Positions 24,764 to 35,765 of a stretch of 64,000 bases of DNA are shown here, in pieces; within the stretch, counting starts at the first letter, position 1; each line of letters begins with the position of its first letter. Under the pieces are notes generated by a model. The model searched no databases. It had not been told where the DNA came from and saw only the letters and a program-made list of their open reading frames with translations. This DNA is from Arcuatula senhousia (taxonomy: Eukaryota; Mollusca; Bivalvia; Mytilida; Mytilidae). A program made the translations under genes and the position numbers. The stretch spans positions 248,001 through 312,000 of the forward strand of contig OZ020314.1 in assembly GCA_963971305.1 (NCBI GenBank). Direction: 5' to 3'.

Positions 24764-27700
24764 ACTGTAATTATTTACAAGTTAATTAGAAACTTCAAAT
24801 TATATGTGTACATATACCTTACTATGATAACGTCATTTACAGAATCACTGAGTTTTATACAAGTCAATTAAGAACTTTAAGTAATATGCGTACATATACA
24901 TTGCTTTGATCAAGTCTTTGACAAAATCGCTATGTTTGGTACAAATTAATCAAAAACTTCAAATTATATGTGTATAAATACATTGCTATGATAAAGTCCT
25001 TTACAGAATCACTTTGTTTGATACAAGTTAATTAAGAACTTCAAGTTATATATGTACATATACAATGCTATGATAAAGTCATTTACAGAATCACTGTGTT
25101 TGATACAAGTTAATTAAGAACTTCAAGTTATACATTTATGTGTTTACATACAATGATATGATAAACTAATTAACAGAATCACTGTGTGTGATACAAGTTA
25201 ATAAAGAACTTCAAGTTATACATGTATGTGTTTATATACAATGATATGATAAACTGATTAACTGACTCACTGTGTGTGATACAAGTTAATTAAGAACTTC
25301 ATGTCATACATGTATTATGTGTTTATATACAATGATATGATAAACTTATTAACAGAATCACTGTGTTTGATACAAGTTAATTAAGAACTTCAAGTTGTAT
25401 GCGTGCATATAAAATGCTATGATAAATGTTCATATACATTGCTATGATAAAGTCCTTTACAGAATGACTGTATTTGAGGCAAGTTATTTAAGAACTTTTA
25501 GATATATGTGTACACATACATTGCTATGATAAAGTCCTGTACAGAATCACTGTTATTAATACAAATTAATTAAGAACTTTAAGTAATATGTGTACATATA
25601 CATTGCTATGATAAAGTCCTTTACATAATCACTTTGTTGACACAAGTTATTTAGGAACTTTAAGTAATATGTGTACATATACATTGCTTTGATAAAGTCC
25701 TTTACAGAATCACTGTGTTTGATACAAGTAAATTAAGAACTTCAAGTTAAATGTGTACATATACATTGCTATGATAAAGTCCTTTACAAAATCACTGTGT
25801 TTGATACAAGTTAATTAAGAACTTCAAGTTATATGTGTACATATACATTGCTATGATAAAATCCTTTACAGAATCACTGTGTTTGATACAAGTTAATTAA
25901 GAACTTCAAGTTAAATGTGTACATATACATTGCTATGATAAAGTCCTTTACAGAATCACTGTGATTGATACAAGTTAATTAAGAACTTCAAGTTATATGT
26001 GTACATATTGATACAAGTTAATTAAGAACTTCAAGTTATATGTGTACATATACATTGCTATGATAAAGTCCTTTACAGAATCACTATGTTTTATACAAGT
26101 TAATTAAGAACTTCAAGTTATATGTGTACAAATACATTGTTATGATAAAGTCCTTTACACAATCACTGGGTTTGATACAAGTTAATTAGAAACTTCAAGT
26201 TATATGTGTACATATACATTGCTATGATAAAGTCCTTTATAGAATCACTATGTTTGATAGAAATTAATTAACTTATAGAATCACTTTGTTTGTTACAAGT
26301 TCATTAAGAACTTCAAATTATTTGTGTACATATACGTTGCTATGATAAAGTCCCTTACAGAATCAATGTGTTTGATACAAGTTAATTAAGAACTTCAAAT
26401 TATTTGTGTACATATACATTGCTGTGATAAAATCCTTTACAGAATCACTGTGTTTGATACAAGTTAATTAAGACCTTCAAGTTATATGTGTACATATACA
26501 TTGCTTTGATAAAATCCTTTAAAGAATCACTGTGTTTGATACAAGTTAATTAAGAACTTCAAGTAATTTGTGCACATATACATTGCTATGATAAAGTCCT
26601 TAACAGAATCATTTTGTTTGATACAAATTAATTAAGAACTTCAAGTAATTTGTGCACATATACATTGATATGATAAAGTCCTTTACAGAATCATTTTGTT
26701 TGATACAAGTTAATTATATGTGTACCTATACATTGCTATGATAAAGTCCTTTACGGAATCATTTTGTTTGATACAAGTTAATTATATGTGTACCTATACA
26801 TTGCTATGATAAAGTCCTTAACAGAATCATTTTGTTTGATACAAATTAATTAAGAACTTCAAGTAATTTGTGCACATATACATTGATATGATAAAATCCT
26901 TTACAGAATCACTATGTTTGATACAAGTTAATTAAGAACTTCAAGTAATATGTGCACATATACATTGCTATGATAAAGTCCTTTACACAATCACTGGGTT
27001 TGATACAAGTTAATTAGAAACTTCAAGTTATATGTGTACATATACATGTACATTGCTTTGATAAAGAACTTTACATAATCACTTTGTTTTATATAAGTTA
27101 ATTAAGAACTTCAAGTTTTATGTGTACATATACATTGCTATGATAAAGATCTTTACATAATCACTTTGTTTTATATAAGTTAATTAAGAACTTCAAGTTT
27201 TATGTGTACATATACATTGCTATGATAAAGAATTTTACATAATCACTTTGTTTTATAGAAGTTAATTAAGAACTTCAAGTTATATGTGTACATATACATT
27301 GCTATGATAAAGTTCTTTACAGAATCACTGTGTTTGATACAAGTTAATTAAGAACTTCAAGTTTTATGTGTACATATACATTGCTATGATAAAGAATTTT
27401 ACATAATCACTTTGTTTTATAGAAGTTAATTAAGAACTTTAAGTTATATGTGTACATATAAATTGCTAAGATAAAGTCCTTTACAGAGTCCTTTACAGAA
27501 TCACTGTGTTTGATACAAGTTAATTAAGAACTTCCAAATAATATGTGTACATATACATTGCTATGATAAAGTCCTTTACAGAATCACTTTGTTTGATACA
27601 AGTTAATTAAGAAGTTCAAGTTATATGTGTACATATACATTGCTGTGATAAAGTCTTTTGCAGAATCACTATGTTTGATACAAGTTAATTAAGAACTTAA

Positions 27701-27990
27701 AGTTATATGTGTACATATACATTGCTATGATAAAGTCCTTTACAGAATAACTGTATTTTAGGCAAGTTATTTGAGACTTTTAAGATATATGTGTACCTAA
27801 ACGTTGCTATGATCAAGTCTTTCATAGAATCAATATGTTTGATAGAAGTTAATTTACTTAAAGAATCACTATGTTTGATACAAGTCATTTAAAAACTTCA
27901 AGTTAATATGTCTAGATGTACATTGCTATGATAAAGTCCTTTACAGAATCACTGTGTTTGATACTTGTTAATTTACTTTGTAATAATTTG
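24764..27990. repeat. 82-bp satellite array, about 40 units
   Basis: The unit contains ttaattaagaacttcaagtt, atatgtgtacatatacattg, ctatgataaagtcctttac and agaatcactgtgtttgatac. Some units carry internal deletions (for example near 25995, 26260 and 26715), and the left edge is more diverged. It ends about 800 bp beyond the stop of the NTPase-ankyrin exon, so it lies just past that gene's 3' end. Confidence 0.92.
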
Positions 27991-28791
27991 TGAAAGAATG
28001 ATTGTCATTAATTAACTTCATGTATGTAATTAAAGAATTAAACTTATCCTATTAATCAAATACAGGATAGAGAATCCATCATATGTTTTGTTGGTATGTG
28101 CACAGTCATAAGGTTTTGTGTGATAAATAACTGTATGCATACATTCATGAACTAATTATAAAAATCATGTTTTATGCGTGGGTAATTTATTTACATCATT
28201 ATTGTATCATTAAAACATGTAAAATATTCAACCAGGATTTGTAATGATTAGAACAATAATGTTCCAATATTGTATATAGTATTTTATCCTGTCATTTTTT
28301 CAATAACAAATTTACATCAAAGATATAAATTGTATCCTCATTAATACCATGATCTCCGTTATATGGTTGGTATGTTCACAGTACAAAGGTTTTCTGTGAT
28401 AAATAACTTTATGCATACATTTATGCAATAATTAGATAACCATGAATGATTACAATTTAAAGGCAGAATTTAGTGTTTGTTGTTAAGCATAATAATACTA
28501 CTTCATTTTCTAAAAGTAAAATATATAAATAATTAAAATAATCAAAATAAATTTATGCTAAATAAGAAACATGTGACAATAAATCTGTGCTTTAAGTGTG
28601 GGTAATTCATTTACATCATTATTTTATCATAAAAACATGTAAAATATTCAACCAGAATGTGTAATGATTAGTAAACATCAAATGTTCCAGTATTATACAT
28701 AGTATTTATCTTGTCATTTTACCCCCCCAAAAAATTAACACCAAAATATAAATTTTATCATCAGTCTAAATAAGTTTTATGCTATGAATAT
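27991..28791. other. Likely 3' untranslated or flanking region with a two-copy repeat
   Basis: Two related blocks of about 300-450 bp: gggtaatttatttacatcat near 28181 and gggtaattcatttacatcat near 28600, and atgtaaaatattcaaccag in both. A minus-strand AATAAA lies at about 28186-28191, but I cannot say it is used. Confidence 0.5.
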
Positions 28792-30953
28792 TCAATTGAC
28801 AGATTGGTATTTTTGTAGAAGTTCTACAATGTCTAAACGTCTTGATTCTATTGCTAATTCAATTGGAGAATCCCCGAGATTTACTTTTGCTCCATTCTCA
28901 AGCAGGAATTTAACAACATCATAATGTCCAAACCATGAGGCAATGTACAGAGGTGATTGATTATACCTAGTACAGAGGTTTACATCCCCACCATGGTTAA
29001 CCAGGTATATTACAATATCAAGGTGTCCTTCCTTTGCTGCAATGTACAGAGGTGATTCCTTATACTCAGTACAGAGGTTCACATCCCCACCATGGTTAAC
29101 CAGGTATGATACCATATCAAGGTGGCCTTCCTTTGCTGCAGTGTACAGAGGTGATTCATTATCCTCAGTACTGAGGTTCACATCCCCACCATGGTTAACC
29201 AGGTGTACTACAATATCAAGGTGTCCCCTCTCTGATGCTGCAGTCAATGGTGTGTAGTAAGGTTTATTTTCTGGGTTAACTATTCCATTCATCTCTAAAA
29301 GAATCTTAACAGCAGACATGTTACCAACATAACACGCTGCTGTTAGTGGTGTATGTTTCCTATGATAATTTCCGTAACGATTCATACCATCACCCACTGC
29401 TGATACATTTACAGCATTACTTTCTGTATACTTCAATAAAACCTGTAAAACATCTACATTACCACTGTAGACTGCCAAGGTAAGTAACCGTGATTGTTCT
29501 GATAGGTCAGATCCAATAACAGATGTCAATGTATCATGTTCAATGAGGACATAATCTATGATACACTGTAAAAGATGACTGTGGCCGTAGTATATAATGA
29601 AGCTGATGATACGTATGAAATACCCTAGCAACAGATTCTGACGTTCTTGTTCATCATAATTACGAGTACCCTCTTCCTTGTTTACTGCCATCTTTTCACT
29701 CTGTTGTGTTATGTGGTCTGTATCACCTTTCATTACTGTAAGGAACATTTCTTTGAATTGTTGATATGACAACTTTTTCTTTAGAACGTCCATGAAGACA
29801 TCAATAAATTGTCTATGTGACAGAGTAGGGTTAGTAAATACATCATAGAGCTTTCCATCATTTATATCTTTCAACAGTCGGTCAGCTAATAATGGATACA
29901 TGTCTTCTATGACTTCAATACTGAGTTGATCAACTGATTCTGTTCCTGATATAACTAGTTTATTCCGAACAAATGTACTGGGCATGTATTCTATCATGAG
30001 TTCTACATGCTGTTTTCCAAAATGGAAGGCAACAATTTCATATATGGAGTCATGGATAAATGTGTAGTGGTCACAAGATTTAGTGAGGTATGTTCCAGAT
30101 AAATGTTCTATGGCTTGGTTTATCTGACTGTTTGTTGGGTTGGCAGAATCACTGCATGAGTCAAAGATGTCGTGTGTTAAGTTCTCATTGATGGATGTCA
30201 AAGGTTTGTCCATGCTTGATATTTTCTTGGAGTTCATCATACAGAGGACCAAAACTGCATATTGTGTTTTCTGCATTTCCGCCATTATGTCGAGTTCATC
30301 TTTAACACAATCCACAGGGTGATCAAAGAATGCTTTGGGATTCTTTAAATGCTTATCTGATGCTGCAAAAATTCTACATAACAACGGAAACATAAAATTA
30401 CAATTTTCAAATGATAGATTATCAAATTGTTCCTTAACATCTTTGTTTGTACAGTGGTTTTTGAATATATTTATCTTGTCTAATACAGTTAACTGATTTG
30501 ACTTACTCTCAACATCAATAACATTTTCTAGAACAAAACTGCCAACCTTGTTAGCCTGATTATACACTAATGTTCTGCAGGTACAAATTAGTTTGGATTG
30601 TTTACCTATTGCTGACAAAATACTGGTTTTTGTGTTATTCAATTTGTTATATAATGAAACATCAAAAGAAAAAACACCTAAAACATCGTCAAGTACAAAA
30701 ACCTGAGACACAGACTTGTCACCAAACTGAACAATGTCCTCTAGTTGACAAATAGGTACCACTTCAAATGTTTGTTTCTGGCATTCCAGAGCTATATGTC
30801 TTGCAATGCTTGTCTTCCCAGCTCCAGGACCTCCTACTATTGTCACAATCTGATGTTGGTTGAGTTTGTCTGTAACTTCTTTTACAGCTGCTGTTCCACT
30901 ATAGAACACCACATCTTCTACTTCCCATGTGTCTAGCTGAGTAATTTGACCAT
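28792..30953 (-). CDS. Last coding exon: STAND-type P-loop NTPase plus ankyrin repeats
   Basis: This exon carries the NTPase and C-terminal ankyrin part of the HEPN-STAND receptor-like gene. A frame of about 706 codons is open from 30912 to the TGA at 28792-28794, and it extends 5' to an acceptor (TTTTTTCAG) giving an exon start at 30953. Numbering from the Met at 30912, the Walker A motif GGPGAGKT is at residues 27-34, a Walker B-like VFVLDDV ends near residue 77, and LICTCRT near 105-111 fits the arginine-bearing sensor strand of STAND/AAA-type NTPases. A helical region with no recognisable repeat follows, then about six to seven ankyrin repeats from about residue 470 to the end. Three of these are nearly identical (SPLYxAAKEGHLDxV). 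The layout resembles bivalve genes annotated as DZIP3-like with an nSTAND3 NTPase; that family name is from memory. It joins the preceding exon in phase 1. STAND proteins are ATP-driven signalling switches; an immune role is inferred. Confidence 0.9.
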
Positions 30954-31089
30954 CTGAAAAAAATAATCATACATGAACTGCAAAATATTAGCATATATTT
31001 AGTGTTTGCACAAAAATGTTAGTTCTAGTTATGTGATTGATATTAACTTATATTAAACTCATGGCATAGTTGTGAGGCAGTAAACAATT

Positions 31090-31135
31090 AGATATTTCGC
31101 ATCGTTGCCCTTTTTGGCTTTTGGTGCCTCTGCTT
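31090..31135 (+). mobile_element. Remnant of the RT-element terminus in an intron
   Basis: Only gttgccctttttggctttt and ggtgcctctgcttctctc remain, resembling the end of the family tail. It lies in the intron between the linker exon and the NTPase exon. Confidence 0.35.
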
Positions 31136-31195
31136 CTCTCATGTTTTTTGATATTTGCTCTGGAAAAGGTCCAGCCTAACACCAAAAGATCTTGC

Positions 31196-31247
31196 CTCTG
31201 ATGTGCTTTGGTATATATTGTGGTACTGGTCGAGCATCAAGACTTTC
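31196..31247 (-). pseudogene. Duplicated 3' end of the linker exon
   Basis: About 52 bases repeat the end of the linker exon 67 bp downstream (ESLDARPVPQ then IPKHIR). The copy has a GC-type donor (CAGAG|GCAAGA) in place of GT. Reading from the real exon straight into the copy is out of frame and meets a TGA, and an intron of about 15 bases between them would be too short. It is best read as a tandem duplication remnant or decoy donor. Confidence 0.65.
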
Positions 31248-31262
31248 TATTATAGTTCTTAC

Positions 31263-31458
31263 CTCTGATGTGTTTTGGTATATGTTGTGGTACTGGCCGA
31301 GCCTCTAAACTTTCAATTCTTGTTTTTTGATCTTTCAATTCTTTCCTAAATTGTTGGATATCATCCACCATTTGACTTCTGATATCTTGGTCCAATCTTT
31401 TGGTTTCTAAGTCATTAACCTCGGTAGTTAAAGAGCCTCCACTTAATCTCTGAATTGC
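31263..31458 (-). CDS. Linker exon: end of HEPN and coiled coil
   Basis: This is a 196-nt exon between an acceptor (TTAATACAG, ending at 31459) and a GT donor (CAGAG|GTAAGAA, exon end 31263). It starts in phase 0 and leaves one base, which the next exon's AT completes. It begins AIQRLSGGS, the expected continuation of WTELSQ at the end of the HEPN exon. A charged heptad-like stretch follows (DLETKRLDQDIRSQMVDD, then QQFRKELKDQ) that is likely a short coiled coil, and it ends near PVPQHIPKHIR just before the NTPase. The phase-0 junction WTELSQ|AIQRL is what identifies the donor inside each 60-bp repeat unit. Splicing is predicted from sequence only. Confidence 0.8.
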
Positions 31459-31730
31459 CTGTATTAATAAAGTACATTTTTTTTTACATTTTTACATTTT
31501 TTACAAATGTTAGTGCTGTATTATTTTTAAACAAGTGAGCTGTTTTCAATTTATTATGTTTCCTTGTTTGCATTATTAAGAATTATTTAATATTAATATA
31601 TATTTGATTTTTTTTTAAATACATGTATTAATAGATATATTCTTTAATTAACTAAATTAAAAGTTCAAAATATAATAGTACCTAGGGTATTAAATGTACT
31701 ATTTTATTTAGAAATTTTTATTTAGGGTCT

Positions 31731-33076
31731 GTTTATTTGGTAGTCACTATCAGTTATTATAAAGCTACTTGCCTGACTTAACTCAGTCCACTTTATTTGG
31801 TAATCACTATCAGTTGTTATAAAGCTACTTGCCTGACTTAACTCAGTCCTCTTCATTTGCTAATCACTATTAGTTGTTATAAAGCTACTTGCCTGACTCA
31901 ACTCAGTCCTCTTCATTTGGTAGTCACTATCAGTTATTATAAAGCTACTTGCCTGACTTAACTCAGTCCACTTCATTTGGTAATCACTATCATTTATCAT
32001 AAAGCTACTTGCCTGACTTAACTCAGTCCACTTCATTTGGTAATCAATATTAGTTGTTATAAAGCTACTTGCCTGACTTAACTCAGTCCACTGTATTTGG
32101 TAATCACTATCAGTTATTATAAAGCTACACTCCTGACATAACTCAGTCCACTCTATTTGGTAGTCACTATCAGTTGTTAAAAAGCTACTTGCCTGACTTA
32201 ACTCAGTCCACTGTATTTGGTAATCACTATCAGCTATTATAAAGCTACTTTCCTGACTTAACTCAGTCGTCTGTATTTGGTAATCACTATCAGCTATTAT
32301 AAAGCTACTTGCCTGACTTAACTCAGTCCACTTCATTTGGTAGTCATTATCAGTTATTATAAAGCTACTTGCCTGACTTAACTCAGTCCACTTTATTTGG
32401 TAATCACTATCAGTTATTATAAAGTTACTTGCCTGACTTAACTCAGTCCACTTCATTTGGTAATCTCTATTAGTTGTTAAAAAGCTACTTGCCTGACTTA
32501 ACTCAGTCCACTTCATTTGGTAATCACTATCAGTTATTATAAAGCTACTTGCCTGACTTAACTCAGTCCACTTCATTTGGTAATCACTATCAGTTATTAT
32601 AAAGCTACTTGCCTGACTTAACTCAGTCCACTTCATTCGGTAATCACTATCAGTTATTATAAAGCTACTTGCCTGACTTAACTCAGTCCACTTCATTCGG
32701 TAATCACTATCAGTTATTATAAAGCTACTTGCCTGACTTAACTCAGTCCACTGTATTTGGTAGTCACTCTCAGTTATTATAAAGCTACTTGCCTGACTTA
32801 ACTCAGTCCACTTTATTTGGTAGTCACTCTCAGTTATTTTAAAGCTACTTTCCTGACTTAACTCAGTCCACTTTATTTGGTAATCACTATCAGTTGTTAT
32901 AAAGCTACTTGCCTGACTTAACTCAGTCCACTTCATTTGGTAATCACTATCAGTTGTTATAAAGCTACTTGCCTGACTTAACTCAGTCCACTTCATTTGG
33001 AAATCACTATCAGTTATTATAAAGCTACTTGCCTGACTTAACTCAGTCCACTTCATTTGGTAATCACTATCAGTTA
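31731..33076 (-). repeat. 60-bp / 20-residue tandem array with repeated splice donors
   Basis: About 22 units of exactly 60 bp with no indel run along the minus strand and encode variants of ASSFIITDS then DYQMKWTELSQ. The unit copies the last helix of the HEPN domain and the exon's 3' boundary. Frame is open from the HEPN exon through the array as far as a TAG at 31860-31862, where a Tyr TAC has become TAG. About two units follow the stop. Most units contain TTAAGTCAG|GCAAGT, matching the GC-AG donor consensus, at the codon where the next exon (AIQRL) joins in phase 0. Units near 32131, 32251 and 32851 have changed bases at the donor (CAGGAGTGT or CAGGAAAG). The array may be coding, intronic, or both through alternative donor choice. 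Confidence 0.9.
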
Positions 33077-33271
33077 GCAAACACTGCTCACTGTGTGCCA
33101 AAAAATTTCGGAACTTTCTGACTCGCTCCACATCATCTGTCTCTGATACATCACTGGTGAGTGGTTCTTTACCCCATCCTTGAGCAGGTGCTGGGACTGA
33201 TAATGTATTCCTGATCAGTTTATACAACAAGGAAAAGTCAAAATTTGTTGACTGTGGTAAATGTGGTGCAG
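33033..33271 (-). CDS. HEPN domain, second exon, with RNxxxH motif
   Basis: The acceptor (TTTTGTATTGTAG) sets the start at 33271. The shortest version ends at 33033, at the first CAG|GCAAGT donor, making 239 nt (two bases plus 79 codons, phase 0 out). The peptide runs from APHLPQSTNFDFSLLYKLIR through a tryptophan-containing loop and VERVRKFRNFLAHS to TDSDYQMKWTELSQ. RNFLAH at 33093-33110 matches the R-N-x3-H motif of HEPN ribonucleases. The sequence resembles the HEPN domain found in DZIP3-like proteins of molluscs. The reading frame can also continue through the 60-bp array to the stop at 31860. Nuclease activity is inferred from the motif alone; some HEPN domains only bind RNA or dimerise. 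Confidence 0.83.
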
Positions 33272-33339
33272 CTACAATACAAAATTAATTCAATAAACAT
33301 GATAATTAAGGTTAGTAAATATCAGGGGTGAATAGGCAT

Positions 33340-33760
33340 TTTGATGAACTTCAGTGAACCGTAAATTTTTTTTTAGATTTTTCTTTTCAGACCCCTATAT
33401 GAAGAACATTTCTGGGCAGGTAGATATTGAGGTGCTGATCACTTTTACCTATGCCCAAAATTCGATATCTGTTACCGTTTTTGAGTTATTTGCAAAAAAA
33501 TGCAATTTACCCCTATGTTCTATTTTTAGCCACGACAGCCATGTTTTTTGACGAATCAAAAATCCTAACAATAACATTTGGCTTGGGGGTTTCAGAGGAA
33601 AAGGTTTTTGAAAAATCGTTTACAGACGACGACAACAACGGACGCCAAGTGATGGTATTAGCTAAAAAACTCTATTTTTGACCTTTAAAGGGCCATAACC
33701 CCTATAAGGGGACATCTGACATCTTTAACCCAATAAAGAATTTTAGAATCGGTGAGTTTT
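33340..33760 (+). mobile_element. Fragments of core-B and core-A elements in an intron
   Basis: Core-B sequence (tgatatctgttaccgttttt-like, caatttacccctatgttc, agccacgacagccatg) ends in acagacgacgacaac and cggacgccaagtgatgg. It is followed by a stretch of core A (ggccataacccctataagg). Both lie in the intron between the HEPN exons. Confidence 0.65.
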
Positions 33761-34264
33761 ATTTTTGAAAATCAGTCAATAAATGCTTCTTAGCTAGCTG
33801 TCAGTAACTGTGAGTGTTGTCAAGAGTGTTCTTTTACGTCTTGTTGTTCTCGTATAGTGCTCTTGTCTCAGGTTTTCTCTTGATGAATTGAACTTTTATC
33901 AATTTAATTTTTGGAGTTTGTTATTTTTGTGCTTTGTGCTTTGTACAAGATTATTAAAGTTGGGCCCAAAAAAACTATTTTAAACCCTGCCACATTTTGT
34001 ATGCGTCTGATCTTTGTCAAAGCTTTTGTTGGTCTCTGTCATCTATCTGTTAACTGTTCTACATGTATGCCCAGAAATGAGTCTTTCCTTGATGATTTAG
34101 GGATTGGTTTTGACATTTATGTATTGTCTTTTTAGTCCTGGGCAATGCAAGATGGGGAGCAGCAACCTCTGGTCATGTTGAAGACTGCTGGCTGTTTTCG
34201 ATTGTTATTTTTTTTAATTTCCATTCTTTATGTTCACTTATTCCACATCTCTTTATGGTCTATA

Positions 34265-34690
34265 TTTTGTTAAGGTTTATGCAAGCAACAGCTTTTCTCT
34301 ATCTTCAATTGTTTTCATTCTTTAGAGCAAAATCATGAAGAAACACTATTTTTGACGTTTAAAGGGGCCATAACCCCTATAGGGGGTAATCTGGAGGCTT
34401 CGACCCTATGGAGACTTTTGTAGAGCTTTTCGTGTAGGTTGTATCAGATTTTTTCTATCTCATAAATACTTTTTAATTTACAAGCCAAAAACAGAAGTCT
34501 GACCACCTGGTCAATTTTAAGCATTCTTGTTGACCGATTAAAAATCAAACACAATGCAAGACACTCGAAGGATCAATCATACCAAGTTTAATTAAATTCT
34601 GTTCAGTAGTTTCAGAGAAGAATTTTTGAAAAATTGTTAACAGACGATGACAACAGATGACAGATGGCAACATACAGTAAGTGAGCTTAA
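34265..34690 (+). mobile_element. Core-A fragment with 3' region
   Basis: One core unit (caagcaacagcttttctc, ggggccataacccctatag) is followed by the unique 3' part (ttcagtagtttcagagaag) and a short cagacgatgacaacagatg microsatellite. It sits in the intron between the two HEPN exons, on the opposite strand to the gene. Confidence 0.65.
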
Positions 34691-34931
34691 AATGTGCCTA
34701 AGTCAAAATGTTAAACAGGAAGTAGGTGAGCTACAGACCTGAAATTAAATCCCACAGTATCACTGTATATTACCCTATGCTAATGCTGCATACTAAATAT
34801 CAAGAGGCTGTGATAAGAAGTTACTGGGAAAACTGTCATGCAAACTTGTTGTGCTGACAAAATAAGGGGACAGACAAACAGACAAATATACCATCATAAA
34901 ACTTTGATAGCAAGGGACATACTGTATTTAC

Positions 34932-35141
34932 CTGGGAAGAGAAAGTTAAGCTGGTCCTTGTTACATTTCATTGGTTGTGTATATCTTAAGTTGTGTTCAT
35001 GTGTGCTTAGATGGCCATGTAATGAACCTGGTGGCACATGGTTATCAAAATAATGGCGGACAGAATCTGTGCCAATGTTCAAACACAACAGATACATCCG
35101 TAAAAAGTTTGTTTCTTCAGAAAGAACGGCGCTTGTTGTAT
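34932..35141 (-). CDS. HEPN domain, first exon
   Basis: This 210-nt exon lies between an acceptor (TTTATTTTAG, exon start 35141) and a donor (CCCAG|GTAAAT, exon end 34932). It enters and leaves in phase 1, and its last base plus CT of the next exon give Ala. It encodes SAVLSEETNFLRMYLLCLNI, then VRHYFDNHVPPGSLHGHL, and ends DQLNFLF-P. This is the recognisable N-terminal helix pair of the DZIP3-type HEPN domain. Its phase lets it follow either Ig exon or the TM exon in frame. The ATG at 35097 is internal and is not proposed as a start. Confidence 0.8.
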
Positions 35142-35765
35142 CTAAAATAAAAGTATAAAACTATAAGAATTTTGTATAATTAAACATGACTTCAACAAAA
35201 TATAAAACTACAAACTACAACTTTAAATAAAAGAGTGAAAAATTGATTTTTCCTTTTGAATTTATATACATAATATCTGTACCTGTTTTAATTTTAGCCA
35301 TATCTTGACAAACCTGTTTATAAAGGCCAAGGAAGCTAGGTAAATTGCAAGTATGACCTGTATAGACAGGTGCCCTTTATATTAAAATTAACATACATTA
35401 CATACATTTGATGCCAACATGGATCAGTGCATCATTTAATGTTAATTTTAATTTCAGGTATGGATATGATCTTGTAGATGAAGGAGTATATATCTGTTTA
35501 ACATGTTAAATATTGTTTGTTTGTTTCAATTTGTCTTCTTGTAGATGAAAGACTATATATCTTTATAACATGTTAAATATTGTTTGTTTGTTTCATTTGT
35601 CTTCTTGTAGATGAAAGACTATATATCTTTATAACACGTTAAATATTGTTTATTTGTTTCAATTTGTCTTCTTGATATATCTTTATAACATGTTAAGGAT
35701 GTTTGCTGGTCAGTTTGGTATCTTAATTTATATAATTGATGAATAGATCAAAGGTAAAGGTACAA
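35140..35765. other. Intron sequence; short tandem repeat near 35470-35690
   Basis: Three copies of a block of about 75 bp (ttgtagatgaaagactatat, catgttaaatattgtttg) lie at about 35470-35690, with a further related block at 37850-37940. No transmembrane-coding exon was found here. Confidence 0.55.

Noticed and set aside
29042..30936. Plus-strand frames opposite the NTPase-ankyrin exon
   Set aside because: Antisense shadows of a well-supported minus-strand coding exon.
31731..33076. CRISPR-like array
   Set aside because: Units are contiguous 60-bp repeats with no unique spacers, and they are in frame with a eukaryotic exon.
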